DNA from: Candidatus Saccharimonadota bacterium
GTDB lineage: Bacteria; Patescibacteriota; Saccharimonadia; UBA4664
Length of the DNA: 26,394 bases
Direction of reading: 5' to 3'
NCBI GenBank assembly: GCA_029288275.1
Contig: JARIHM010000009.1
Coordinates: 1-26,394 of the forward strand
The translations under genes and the position numbers were made by a program. The notes below the pieces were generated by a model. The model was not told the origin of the DNA. It did not search any database and saw only the letters and a program-made list of their open reading frames with translations. Every line of letters begins with the position of its first letter. Position 1 is the first letter of the stretch. Shown one piece after another: positions 5,970 to 12,626 of the stretch.

Positions 5970-7187
5970 ATGAGGCGTAGGTTCGCGATTGCCGCCGTGA
6001 CGGTGGCAACAGCGCTGGCGTTAGTCGGCTGCGGCGGTCATACCGACCCGGCAGCTGCACCCACCCAGACCGCTGTTCCGACCTCAACCATCACGTCCGT
6101 GACCACCACCCCTACTACAACCACACCCATCAAGACGGGAGTGGGGACCGGGATCATTGTGGCTAGCTGTGGCCGTGATGCTGGCTCGCAGCTCACGGTG
6201 GCAAGCTATGATCCGCAGGCGCCGACCAGCCAGGCCGTGGCGGCACAGCACAGCCAGACCTTCGCAGTCTGGACTGAGGCCAACGCGGCGGCCTACACCG
6301 CTCCGGGCGCCTGCCCGAGCATCGGTACTGGTGACAATGCCAAGATCAACGCCGCGGGCAAGCTGCGGTCGGCTTTCAATAGCGACTATACCGCGCTGCT
6401 GGCCGGCCCCAAGGACCCGACCAGCCAGCCGGCCAAGGCTGGCCAGATCGGTTTGATCGACAAGACCGGCGTGTTCAAGCCGTTGTCGCGGGCCGCATCG
6501 AGCGACTTCGTGACCCAGAACGATGCCTTTGCCATGTACTTTCCTGCCACCCACCGGGTCTACTACTACGACATGACTAAGACTCCGCCGCAGCTCATGT
6601 CAATGACGGTGAGCGGTGACGGAGTGCAGCCCGAGACCCAGCTGGGCCAGCAGTTCCCTTACCAGAAGCCCAACCCGGGCGACTGGGGTGTGCCGTACAT
6701 GCCGAATGCCAATGTGCCGATCATCGATGTGACGTCGGCCAACCATGCTTACAACCATGCCGGCACCCTGGAAGCCGAGCTGGGCAGCGATGCCAACGGC
6801 AACTATCTGGCGGTAAACCCGCCGGGCCAGATCACCGCCAACCCCAAGAAGCTGTCGCTCAAGCAGGCCCAGGCCACGGTGGGTTGGCTGGTAATGGGTG
6901 GCTTCGTGGATGACCACACCGTGGCCTTCCATGATGGCAAGCAGATCTATGCCGTCAACACCGATACCGGTGCGGTCACGCAGCTGCTCCAGAACGACCG
7001 GTTGCTGGTCTGGGACGTTACCCCCAGTGCGGACGGCCAGACCGTGGCCTTCCTCGCCAGCGAGCCCAATGCCCAGGCGACGAGCCCTGTGCTGTACAGC
7101 CTGAAGGTCAGCGCCGGCGCCAGCCAACCGCCCCTCAAACTGGCCACCTTTACTGGCGCGGCCGATATCGTGGATTTCGCCATGTAA
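5970..7187 (+). CDS. Secreted lipoprotein with TolB-like C-terminal repeats
   Basis: The 405-residue protein opens with a lipoprotein signal: basic MRRR, a hydrophobic core and the lipobox ALVGC with Cys21 as the lipidated residue. A Thr/Pro-rich linker follows (about residues 30-60). The C-terminal part has WD40/TolB-like strands such as KQIYAVNTDTGAVTQLL and SADGQTVAFLAS, pointing to a beta-propeller or similar sheet fold outside the membrane. ATG 5970 is chosen from AAGGAG 9 nt upstream and the clean signal peptide; the longer frame from 5868 would bury the signal. Third codon positions are very strongly G or C, more than in neighbouring genes. It stands alone with its own promoter and terminator. 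The ligand or partner is unknown. Confidence 0.87.
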   Translation: MRRRFAIAAVTVATALALVGCGGHTDPAAAPTQTAVPTSTITSVTTTPTTTTPIKTGVGTGIIVASCGRDAGSQLTVASYDPQAPTSQAVAAQHSQTFAVWTEANAAAYTAPGACPSIGTGDNAKINAAGKLRSAFNSDYTALLAGPKDPTSQPAKAGQIGLIDKTGVFKPLSRAASSDFVTQNDAFAMYFPATHRVYYYDMTKTPPQLMSMTVSGDGVQPETQLGQQFPYQKPNPGDWGVPYMPNANVPIIDVTSANHAYNHAGTLEAELGSDANGNYLAVNPPGQITANPKKLSLKQAQATVGWLVMGGFVDDHTVAFHDGKQIYAVNTDTGAVTQLLQNDRLLVWDVTPSADGQTVAFLASEPNAQATSPVLYSLKVSAGASQPPLKLATFTGAADIVDFAM

Positions 7188-7205
7188 TTTGCACTATGCA
7201 ATACG

Positions 7206-7240
7206 CCCCCTTGCGAGCTTTTCGCAAGGGGGTTTCATTT
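7206..7240 (+). terminator. Terminator of the lipoprotein gene
   Basis: Perfect 10-bp stem (7206-7215 with 7223-7232), 7-nt loop, then TTTCATTT. On the other strand it may also help end the GtrA-like gene, though no T run follows in that direction. Confidence 0.85.
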
Positions 7241-7256
7241 ATGTCATTTTCGGCGG

Positions 7257-7778
7257 CTAGTTTTTCTTAAAGGCCCACAATTTATAAAGGGTAAAGTTCC
7301 AGATGGCACTGCCTAGTACTCCCATACCAAAGGCTACCGTTTTAATGACAAAGGCTTTCGTAAGCACACCGGGTGCCAGAGCCACCAGTCCAAGCGTCCG
7401 GGCCAGCTCAAACCAGAAGCCGCTAAAGGCCTGGCCGCCGGCCGTAGCCGAGAACACATATACCATCCCGGGCTGGATTGCCCAAATCGATACCAAAGTA
7501 GTGAGCAAGAATCGCACGCCGGACTGTCCCAGGCCGGCGCGGCTGGCAAATACCCAGCGCCGGTTCCAGTAAAAACTATTAATCATTGCCACTGAGCCAG
7601 AGAAGAACTTCACGACGAATACGCGGTCGAGCGGCACATTAAACAACTTCGTAATGAGCAGATACAGCGTGTAGTCAATAATAGTGTTGGAGATACCCAC
7701 CACCCCAAACTTGGCGCCTTGCTTAACGAGGGCGGGTGCATCTGGTTGTGGGGCAGCGGACTTCTTGGCGGTTGCCAT
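7257..7778 (-). CDS. GtrA-like membrane protein
   Basis: The 173-residue protein has a short charged N-terminus and four hydrophobic helices. The GtrA family signature is visible at both ends: KFGVVGISNTIIDYTLYLLI (about 23-42) and NFTLYKLWAFKK at the C-terminus; FYWNRRWVF near 68-76 is also typical. GtrA proteins are thought to help move lipid-linked sugars across the membrane for cell-surface glycan synthesis; here no glycosyltransferase gene sits alongside. AAGGA stands 6 nt before ATG 7778. It is divergent from the ABC transporter operon with 70 nt between starts. Confidence 0.88.
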   Translation of the reverse strand: MATAKKSAAPQPDAPALVKQGAKFGVVGISNTIIDYTLYLLITKLFNVPLDRVFVVKFFSGSVAMINSFYWNRRWVFASRAGLGQSGVRFLLTTLVSIWAIQPGMVYVFSATAGGQAFSGFWFELARTLGLVALAPGVLTKAFVIKTVAFGMGVLGSAIWNFTLYKLWAFKKN

Positions 7779-7831
7779 GATAATTCCTTATTTTTCCTAA
7801 CCATAACCGTTTTCGTGCCAAAATCCAAGGT

Positions 7832-7837
7832 TATGCT
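7832..7837 (+). promoter_or_regulatory. -10 element of the ABC transporter operon
   Basis: TATGCT ends 11 nt before ATG 7849, giving a leader of only about 4-5 nt. No ribosome binding site and no clear -35. Confidence 0.45.
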
Positions 7838-7848
7838 ACAGTAAAACT

Positions 7849-8715
7849 ATGAACGCACTGGAGATCCACGATCTCACCAAACATTTTGGTAGCACGCAGG
7901 CATTGCGTGGTATTAGTTTAAGCGTCGAACAGGGCGATATTTTTGGTTTTTTGGGGCCCAATGGCGCGGGTAAATCAACCACGATCCGCTGCATTATGGA
8001 TTACATCCGTCCTACTGGCGGCACCGTTACCGTTCTGGGTCGCGATGCCAGCCAGCAAAGCGTCGCGCTCAAAGAGCTCATTGGCTACGTACCGGCCGAA
8101 CCCAATCTATACGACCGCTGGACCGTTGATGAGCACATTAGTTTTGTAGCCGGCATTCGTGATGTGAAGACGCATCGAGCGGCTGAGCTAAAGCGGGACT
8201 TGGAGCTAGCCGGCCAGCCTCAAGTGCGCCATCTTTCTACTGGTAATCAGCAAAAGCTAGCCATTGTGTTGGCGCTTATGAGCGATCCCGAACTGCTCAT
8301 CTTGGACGAGCCCACACGCGGCCTTGATCCGCTGCTCCAAGTTACCTTCCACCAACTTCTCCGGGAATACCAGCAGCGCGGTGGCACGGTTTTCTTGTCA
8401 TCGCACAATCTGACTGAGGTAGATGAGCTATGTACCCAGGTTGCTGTAATCCGCCAAGGTGAGCTGGTTACTTCCATGAGCCTGGCCGAGCTCAAGGCTA
8501 CCAGTGTACACAATGTGCGGGCGGTGTTTGCTGGCTCGGTGCCAGACCTGCGCCGGCTCGATCCGCACGATTTGGTGGTGACCGGGCGTACGGCCACGTT
8601 CGGCATCCGGGGTGACGTCAACCCAGCGCTTCGGGCCTTAGCTCGCCATACGCTGAGCGACCTTGAGGTCACGCGTGTCAGTCTAGAACAACTGTTTATG
8701 GAGCTTTATCAATGA
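7849..8715 (+). CDS. ABC-2 transporter ATP-binding subunit
   Basis: The 288-residue ATPase powers a membrane exporter with the permease encoded next to it. Visible: Walker A GPNGAGKS (36-43), a Q-loop region reading YVPAEP (80-85) with Ala where Gln is common, signature LSTGNQQK (129-136, a variant of LSGGQ), Walker B LLILDEP (149-155) with the catalytic Glu, a D-loop and the SSH switch histidine near 186. The C-terminal ~70 residues form the extra domain common in CcmA/NatA-type ATPases and end in LEQLFMELYQ. The stop overlaps the permease start (ATGA), so translation is coupled. The substrate is not deducible; drugs, lipids or peptides are typical. Confidence 0.93.
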   Translation: MNALEIHDLTKHFGSTQALRGISLSVEQGDIFGFLGPNGAGKSTTIRCIMDYIRPTGGTVTVLGRDASQQSVALKELIGYVPAEPNLYDRWTVDEHISFVAGIRDVKTHRAAELKRDLELAGQPQVRHLSTGNQQKLAIVLALMSDPELLILDEPTRGLDPLLQVTFHQLLREYQQRGGTVFLSSHNLTEVDELCTQVAVIRQGELVTSMSLAELKATSVHNVRAVFAGSVPDLRRLDPHDLVVTGRTATFGIRGDVNPALRALARHTLSDLEVTRVSLEQLFMELYQ

Positions 8716-9518
8716 CAACCTGGCGCCTCATTCGGCAGGCTCTCGGGAGCCGGCGTTGGTCATGGATGGCGTACAGTGCCATTGGCCTGGGCTTTTTGCT
8801 GCTATATCTGCCCATCTTCCCCTCCATTCAGAAGCAGCAGCAAGTGTATAATCAGGTGCTTGAGTCAATGCCCAAGGGTGTGCTGGAGGCCTTTAATATC
8901 ACCAATGCTTCTAGCTCTCTCATGGGCTTCTTAACTTCTAAGCATTTTGGATTTGTCTGGATACTTATGATTATCTTACTTATGTTGGCTTATGCCGGGG
9001 GCGCGCTGGCCCGGGAGATTGATAATCGCACCATGGGCCTGCTGCTAGCACTGCCGGTGTCGCGTTGGCAATTATATTGGACACGGCTGGCGGGTGGGGT
9101 ATTAGGTCTAGCTGGCTTTGTAGCTGCCACAGAGCTCATCACCTGGCCGCTCGCTCAGGCCTTTAACTACGCAGCGCCCTGGGTTGATGTGCTCAATGTA
9201 GCCCTTCTCGGATTTAGTTTTGGCCTAACCGTGCTATGCCTGGGCATGATGATCTCGGCGGCAGTAAGCGATAGTAGCCGGGTTTACAGCTGGGCGGGCG
9301 GGGGGCTGCTGGTAATGTATGTGCTCAATATCGTGGCTGGCCTCAAGGATAATCTTAAGGATTTGAAGTACCTCTCGCTCTTCCACTATGTTATGCCCGG
9401 CAATATCATCGATGGGGCGTCGATGGATTGGAAGGCCCTGGCCGTGTTCGCGGTTATAAGCGTAGCAGCGGCAATGGTGGGCGCGGTGGTGTTTGCTCGT
9501 CGCGATATGAGCATATAG
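8712..9518 (+). CDS. ABC-2 type permease
   Basis: The 268-residue membrane protein has about six hydrophobic helices. An N-terminal TM (AIGLGFLLLYLPIFP) is followed by an extracytoplasmic loop of about 50 residues. The next helix leads into GALAREIDNRTMGLLLALPVSRWQ, the characteristic motif of ABC-2 permeases just after TM2. The last helix ends in FARRDMSI, also family-typical. It pairs with the ATPase whose gene overlaps by 4 nt, presumably as a homodimeric or 2+2 exporter. No terminator on the plus strand is evident: the hairpin at 9530-9564 has its T run on the minus strand only. Confidence 0.92.
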   Translation: MTTWRLIRQALGSRRWSWMAYSAIGLGFLLLYLPIFPSIQKQQQVYNQVLESMPKGVLEAFNITNASSSLMGFLTSKHFGFVWILMIILLMLAYAGGALAREIDNRTMGLLLALPVSRWQLYWTRLAGGVLGLAGFVAATELITWPLAQAFNYAAPWVDVLNVALLGFSFGLTVLCLGMMISAAVSDSSRVYSWAGGGLLVMYVLNIVAGLKDNLKDLKYLSLFHYVMPGNIIDGASMDWKALAVFAVISVAAAMVGAVVFARRDMSI

Positions 9519-9520
9519 AC

Positions 9521-9564
9521 AAATAAAAAGGACCCAACAAGAGCAAAAAACTCTCGTTGGGTCC
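9521..9564 (-). terminator. Terminator of the small four-cysteine gene
   Basis: A 9-bp stem (9530-9538 with 9556-9564), plus inner pairing around the loop, followed on the minus strand by TTTTTATTT. It lies 9 nt past the stop of the gene at 9574, which supports that small gene being real. Confidence 0.85.
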
Positions 9565-9573
9565 GTTGCCGAG

Positions 9574-9717
9574 CTAGGTTCGTACTATGCCAGGCCTAGC
9601 CTTGCCATCGGGCCCCATCGACTCCACGCACTTTTCAGTGCATGGATTGAACCGGGTACAGGTCCGCTTTGTTAGGGGGCATTTAATCGGACGCGGTGGA
9701 ACAATTCGACGCGGCAT
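9574..9717 (-). CDS. Four-cysteine microprotein A (47 residues)
   Basis: Short protein with Cys at 13, 20, 26 and 30 (C-x6-C-x5-C-x3-C), a spacing that could bind Zn2+ or an Fe-S cluster, and an N-terminus rich in Pro and Arg. ATG 9717 is chosen because TATGAT ends exactly 6 nt upstream, the leaderless geometry seen for other genes here. An in-frame TTG at 9798 would give 74 residues but lacks signals. The strong terminator just downstream supports transcription. A similar Cys protein is encoded on the other side of the DGHQR/HTH operon (11710-11871). No known family is recognised; metal binding is inference. Confidence 0.65.
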   Translation of the reverse strand: MPRRIVPPRPIKCPLTKRTCTRFNPCTEKCVESMGPDGKARPGIVRT

Positions 9718-9723
9718 TGCTCT

Positions 9724-9729
9724 ATCATA
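9724..9729 (-). promoter_or_regulatory. -10 element of microprotein A gene, leaderless
   Basis: TATGAT on the minus strand with 6 nt before ATG 9717; transcription would start on the start codon. No good -35 at 17 nt. Confidence 0.45.
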
Positions 9730-9791
9730 CCCATTTGGCTGTCTTGGGGACATCATCCTATGGCTATTGGGCGATTTAAGGCCGGTATTGA

Positions 9792-9821
9792 TTGACAAAA
9801 GCTATTTTTAATTGCTAAGAT
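9792..9821 (+). promoter_or_regulatory. Promoter of the DGHQR-HTH operon
   Basis: Consensus TTGACA (9792-9797), 18-nt spacer, TAAGAT (9816-9821). Predicted leader of about 41 nt to GTG 9870. Confidence 0.65.
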
Positions 9822-9869
9822 TCGTTTGCTCAAAAGTGTACCTACTCAGAGAGAATGAGGTGACGAAGC

Positions 9870-10904
9870 GTGGCAGACGCAACTGCTTCTGGAACGCCTT
9901 TGCGCCAGATTCGGGTCCGCGACGCCGCTCCGAGCAAGGCTCGACTTCAGGGTCGCATTATGCCGGTGGTGCGTGGCGTCTTGTATCCCACAGAGTTTAC
10001 CGCTCTGACCATCCCGCACTATCAGCGGATGGAGATGTCCGGAGACAAGAGCGTTGAGCTGTTTAAGACTCAGGGTCCCGATGGGGATGGCATCCCCGAC
10101 GATCTCTTGCTCTGTGCCGACGGAACTGACTTTCGGGCGCTAGCCGGCGGAGAATTGTTGGTATCGGCGCCGGCGTTGGTAGTCCTCGACGGCCACCAGC
10201 GGGTTTCGGCCGCCCTGGCTCGGCTCAAGGCCGGCCTGACCACCGATCCGTTCGGTGTCAAGATCCTGCTTGGTCCAACCGAGGAAGAGCAGCTAAACAT
10301 CTTTTACCAGGTCAATCGCTATCACACCCCGGTGTCCACGGATGTGTTGCTGCGCAACAGCGGCAATAATGCCGCCATCGATGCGCTGCGCACCCTGGCC
10401 GAGTGCACGCCGAATATCCCGCAAATTCAGTGGGATCAGCGTAAACTGTCGGGTGATCAGATGAAGGCCCGGTCGCTGTATGACCTGGCTATTATGGTGC
10501 ATGGCTACGCTCGCAAGACCACGATTGAAGAGGTGATGGGGGCTCTGCAGGAGCTGACCGCGGACCTCGGCACCGAGATTCTGTGCGAGAACATGAAGAG
10601 CTTCTTCGATTACGTGGAGGAGCACTATAGTACGGGCACTACGGCCGAGTTTGCCTACCGCCCCGATTTTCTGCGTGCCCTGGCTGGGCTGTTTGGCCAG
10701 TATGCGGAGTTCTGGAACGTCAAGAGCCCGCAGAAGCTGTCTGTCCCGACTGCGTACGCCAATAAGCTCGATAAGCTTGAGCCTAAGAGGATTCGCGATT
10801 TCGTTCCTCGGAAAGATGCTATGACGAGGATCAACGAGGAGATGCGGTATCACCTTAGCGCGGGAAAGACCGGGCTGAAGTTGACCCCTCGCTTTCAGGC
10901 CTGA
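9870..10904 (+). CDS. DndB/DGQHR-like (ParB-like fold) protein
   Basis: The 344-residue protein carries DGHQR at 107-111 within VVLDGHQRVSAALARLKAG, close to the DGQHR motif of DndB-type proteins (here with H and Q swapped, nearer to DGHHR of ParB/sulfiredoxin folds). About 35 residues on, IFYQVNRYHTPVS (144-156) matches the second conserved patch of that group. Upstream, LTIPHYQRM (46-54) fits the usual position of the substrate-site strand. DndB regulates phosphorothioate DNA modification, but no dnd or ssp gene is in the window, so the role is open; related domains act in defence or gene regulation. GTG 9870 has GAGGTGA 6 nt upstream. It is co-transcribed with the HTH gene 25 nt downstream. 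No membrane segment. Confidence 0.72.
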   Translation: MADATASGTPLRQIRVRDAAPSKARLQGRIMPVVRGVLYPTEFTALTIPHYQRMEMSGDKSVELFKTQGPDGDGIPDDLLLCADGTDFRALAGGELLVSAPALVVLDGHQRVSAALARLKAGLTTDPFGVKILLGPTEEEQLNIFYQVNRYHTPVSTDVLLRNSGNNAAIDALRTLAECTPNIPQIQWDQRKLSGDQMKARSLYDLAIMVHGYARKTTIEEVMGALQELTADLGTEILCENMKSFFDYVEEHYSTGTTAEFAYRPDFLRALAGLFGQYAEFWNVKSPQKLSVPTAYANKLDKLEPKRIRDFVPRKDAMTRINEEMRYHLSAGKTGLKLTPRFQA

Positions 10905-10929
10905 GCCAACTCCACCAGGGAGGTGAACT

Positions 10930-11646
10930 GTGGCTTCAGTGATAACCCAGCCCCGCCGGTTCGTTGGCGACACCATGGCCTGTCTCCGTGACTTGCTGAC
11001 AAGCTGTCCCGGGCTTGAGACTCGCCAGTTCGTTGCGGGCTACTGTCGGGTTTCTTCGGGAACTGTGCGGCGATGGATTAAGGGCGACAATGTCCCTAAG
11101 GGGATGCCATTGCTCTATCTCCGCTGCTTTTTGCATCTGGCGGATTACGACGTCAAGGAGTTCCAGCAGCTGCGAGGGAATGCCCGAACACTCGCGCTCA
11201 TGCTCACGCTCGGTGTCGTGACGGATGAGACAGCCAATCAGCGCCTGGGGTATCTGTCAAATCCTGGCAACACGAACCAGAGCCTACTGCGCATCTTGGT
11301 GCGCAACGATGGCTATTCACTCAATCTGGATGAGGTTATCCAGCAGCTTGAGACCGAGCGTGGTGAACAGTTCCGTCGCACCATGGCAGCTGTGCAGCAG
11401 GGGATTGCCGAGCACATCGCGCAGGCCAAGGCTAAGCCGACCGTCGAGCAGCCTCTACAGCCTGTTCTGATGCAGGTGGATCCGGTCATGTTCGCATCAG
11501 GCTTCGCCCATGCCATCCGGATGGCCACGGTGCTGGGCCAGGAACTCCTGGCCGCCGACCGAGTACGTGAAGTCCGCGATGCCACAAGGGGCGGTCTCGA
11601 CATACAGGAATTGACCCGTGTTCTACAGCAGATAAACGACGCCTAG
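10930..11646 (+). CDS. Helix-turn-helix protein, unknown family
   Basis: The 238-residue protein has a likely helix-turn-helix at about 31-51 (TRQFVAGYCRVSSGTVRRWI), in which the second helix reads SSGTVRRWIKGDNVPKG, much like Cro/XRE-type regulators choosing 'wing' residues after a W-I. The rest is helical, with an Ala/Gln-rich middle (about 155-175) that may form a coiled coil for oligomerisation. GTG 10930 is preceded by GGGAGGTGA, the strongest ribosome binding site in the window. It follows the DGHQR gene by 25 nt and precedes a strong terminator, so the two form an operon. DNA binding is likely; autoregulation or partnership with the DGHQR protein is inference. Confidence 0.72.
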   Translation: MASVITQPRRFVGDTMACLRDLLTSCPGLETRQFVAGYCRVSSGTVRRWIKGDNVPKGMPLLYLRCFLHLADYDVKEFQQLRGNARTLALMLTLGVVTDETANQRLGYLSNPGNTNQSLLRILVRNDGYSLNLDEVIQQLETERGEQFRRTMAAVQQGIAEHIAQAKAKPTVEQPLQPVLMQVDPVMFASGFAHAIRMATVLGQELLAADRVREVRDATRGGLDIQELTRVLQQINDA

Positions 11647-11660
11647 CGTTTATCGAGTAA

Positions 11661-11697
11661 GGCCCGGCAGGATGATATCCTGCCGGGCCGTTTGCTT
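11661..11697 (+). terminator. Terminator of the DGHQR-HTH operon
   Basis: Perfect 13-bp GC-rich stem (11661-11673 with 11677-11689), 3-nt loop, then GTTTGCTT. It sits between two convergent units, 14 nt after one stop and 20 nt from the other, and may act in both directions. Confidence 0.85.
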
Positions 11698-11709
11698 AGG
11701 GGAGTTGAC

Positions 11710-11871
11710 CTATTTGGAACCCTTTGGCCTCAGTTTGCAGCCGGTCTTATCGGTGCATTTCTTCTTCTTGGGGCAATCGTTGTAGTTGTTCATGGGGCAG
11801 GCAAGAATATCTGGAGCTTGGAGGCTGTGAGTGTTGTTGGCCTGAATCTGCTGATTCCTTTTTGTACTCAT
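11710..11871 (-). CDS. Four-cysteine microprotein B (53 residues)
   Basis: Short basic protein with Cys at 25, 33, 39 and 45 (C-x7-C-x5-C-x5-C) and a Lys-rich loop (CPKKKKCTDKTGC). AAAGGA lies 4 nt before ATG 11871, which fixes the start; the frame is open 10 codons further to 11901 without a signal. The N-terminal 20 residues look disordered (Gln/Asn rich). It shares with microprotein A a 'CP...C...CT(E/D)K..C' layout though little else, so kinship is plausible, not proven. Zn or Fe-S binding is inference. It converges on the DGHQR-HTH operon and shares the hairpin at 11661-11689. Confidence 0.65.
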   Translation of the reverse strand: MSTKRNQQIQANNTHSLQAPDILACPMNNYNDCPKKKKCTDKTGCKLRPKGSK

Positions 11872-11906
11872 GATATCCTTTGCCGTTTGGGCCCAGAGCA
11901 CCTAGA

Positions 11907-11935
11907 AGTATGCCATTTATTGGGTAAAATGCCAT
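11907..11935 (-). promoter_or_regulatory. Weak promoter with a direct repeat upstream of microprotein B
   Basis: On the minus strand, ATGGCA (11930-11935) and CATACT (11907-11912) have a 17-nt spacer and could serve as -35 and -10. ATGGCAT occurs twice (11929-11935 and 11910-11916), 19 nt apart, one copy on each element, as an operator might. Confidence 0.3.
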
Positions 11936-11973
11936 AAAAGAAGATGGCCCGGGCATATGCCCGGGCCATCTTC
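11936..11973 (-). terminator. Terminator of the type IV pilus operon
   Basis: A 34-bp perfect palindrome (11940-11973; 17-nt arms centred on CATATG) is followed on the minus strand by TTTTAT. It lies 9 nt past the stop of the 42-residue peptide gene and ends the long minus-strand operon. Confidence 0.9.
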
Positions 11974-11982
11974 GAGGTTAGC

Positions 11983-12111
11983 TTACCAGTAACGCCACAC
12001 TGCCGCTGCCAGAAAGACCAGGCTCAGAAAGGTAAAGAGGGTTACCATATTCTGAATAGTGGGCTGTTGTTGAAGTGCAACGCTACGAGCGGCTCGTTTC
12101 TTGCTCGCCAT
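11983..12111 (-). CDS. 42-residue membrane peptide, last gene of pilus operon
   Basis: A short frame, ATG 12111 to TAA 11983, lies 7 nt after the major pilin stop and just before the operon terminator. Its ribosome binding site (AGGTG) overlaps the pilin stop codon region. The product starts MASKKRAARSVALQQQP, a basic and probably cytoplasmic tail, followed by a single hydrophobic helix (about residues 22-38) and a WRYW end. This is a typical one-pass small membrane protein. The position suggests it helps pilus assembly, pilin stability or anchoring, but no family is recognised. Codon use and the tight spacing look like a real gene, not chance. Confidence 0.72.
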   Translation of the reverse strand: MASKKRAARSVALQQQPTIQNMVTLFTFLSLVFLAAAVWRYW

Positions 12112-12118
12112 AGAACAC

Positions 12119-12589
12119 CTACTTCGTCACTGAGATGGTCTTGCCGTTCTCTGCGTAAGGAGCGGCCACTACGATTCTACCAGACGTATCCTTGTTAATC
12201 TTGTAGCCCACGCCATTGGTTGCACAGACGGTGGCACATTGCGGATCCTGCGGGATCTTTACAACATACTTCTCACTCGCCGTAATAGCTGAGAGGTCGA
12301 CGAGGGCGGTGCACGACGCAGCGCCGGTAGCACAAATTTCAGTGGCGGTCGATGTAATACCGGCCGGAACTGTACCGTTGTTGTCCAACGAGTACTGGTA
12401 CACGGCATTTAGAATGGTGTTTACGTCGGCCGAGCGCTGTGAGTTGCGCGTATCACCCAGGTTCTTGCCCGGGTTAATGGCAATGATCACGATACCAGCC
12501 AGAATGGCAATAATCGCCACCACCAGCAAGACTTCGAGCAGCGTAAAGCCCTCCTGCTTCTGCTGCTTTAACGTTTTAATAAGATTCAC
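12119..12589 (-). CDS. pilA: Major type IV pilin
   Basis: The 156-residue prepilin has a short basic leader and a class III cleavage site at Gly14/Phe15: EGFTLLEVLLVVAIIAIL, with Glu at +5. The hydrophobic helix is followed by AINPGKNLGDTRNSQRSADV, typical of pilins from Patescibacteria. The C-terminal domain has four cysteines (two in CATGAASC, two in CATVC), likely two disulfides that stabilise the head. It would be cleaved by a prepilin peptidase (not in the window) and polymerised by PilB with PilC. Start is GTG 12589, with AAGG about 10 nt upstream. It is the last pilin in the operon, 37 nt after the PilX-like gene, and the best candidate for the main subunit by size and sequence. Confidence 0.92.
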   Translation of the reverse strand: MNLIKTLKQQKQEGFTLLEVLLVVAIIAILAGIVIIAINPGKNLGDTRNSQRSADVNTILNAVYQYSLDNNGTVPAGITSTATEICATGAASCTALVDLSAITASEKYVVKIPQDPQCATVCATNGVGYKINKDTSGRIVVAAPYAENGKTISVTK

Positions 12590-12626
12590 TGGGCCCCAAC
12601 CTTTCTTTAATTATTAGGCATTAACA

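Noticed and set aside
6084..7127. Two minus-strand frames (156 and 175 codons) opposite the lipoprotein gene
   Set aside because: Expected in strongly GC3-biased DNA; the plus strand has a signal peptide, lipobox and terminator.
7185..7256. Possible tRNA or small RNA near the lipoprotein terminator
   Set aside because: Only the terminator stem is present; there is no cloverleaf or other structure.
9530..9564. Hairpin after the ABC permease as its terminator
   Set aside because: The T run follows the stem only on the minus strand, so it serves the small Cys gene; on the plus strand GTTGCCG follows.
10293..10976. A 227-codon minus-strand frame opposite the DGHQR gene
   Set aside because: It crosses the end of one gene and the start of the next in a plus-strand operon with strong signals and recognisable motifs; no ribosome binding site or motif of its own.
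11944..12198. 84-codon plus-strand frame over the operon terminator
   Set aside because: It starts inside the 34-bp palindrome and covers the end of the minus-strand pilus operon; no translation signal.
12216..12617. 133-codon plus-strand frame opposite the major pilin
   Set aside because: Shadow of the pilin gene, which has a clear prepilin signature on the minus strand.
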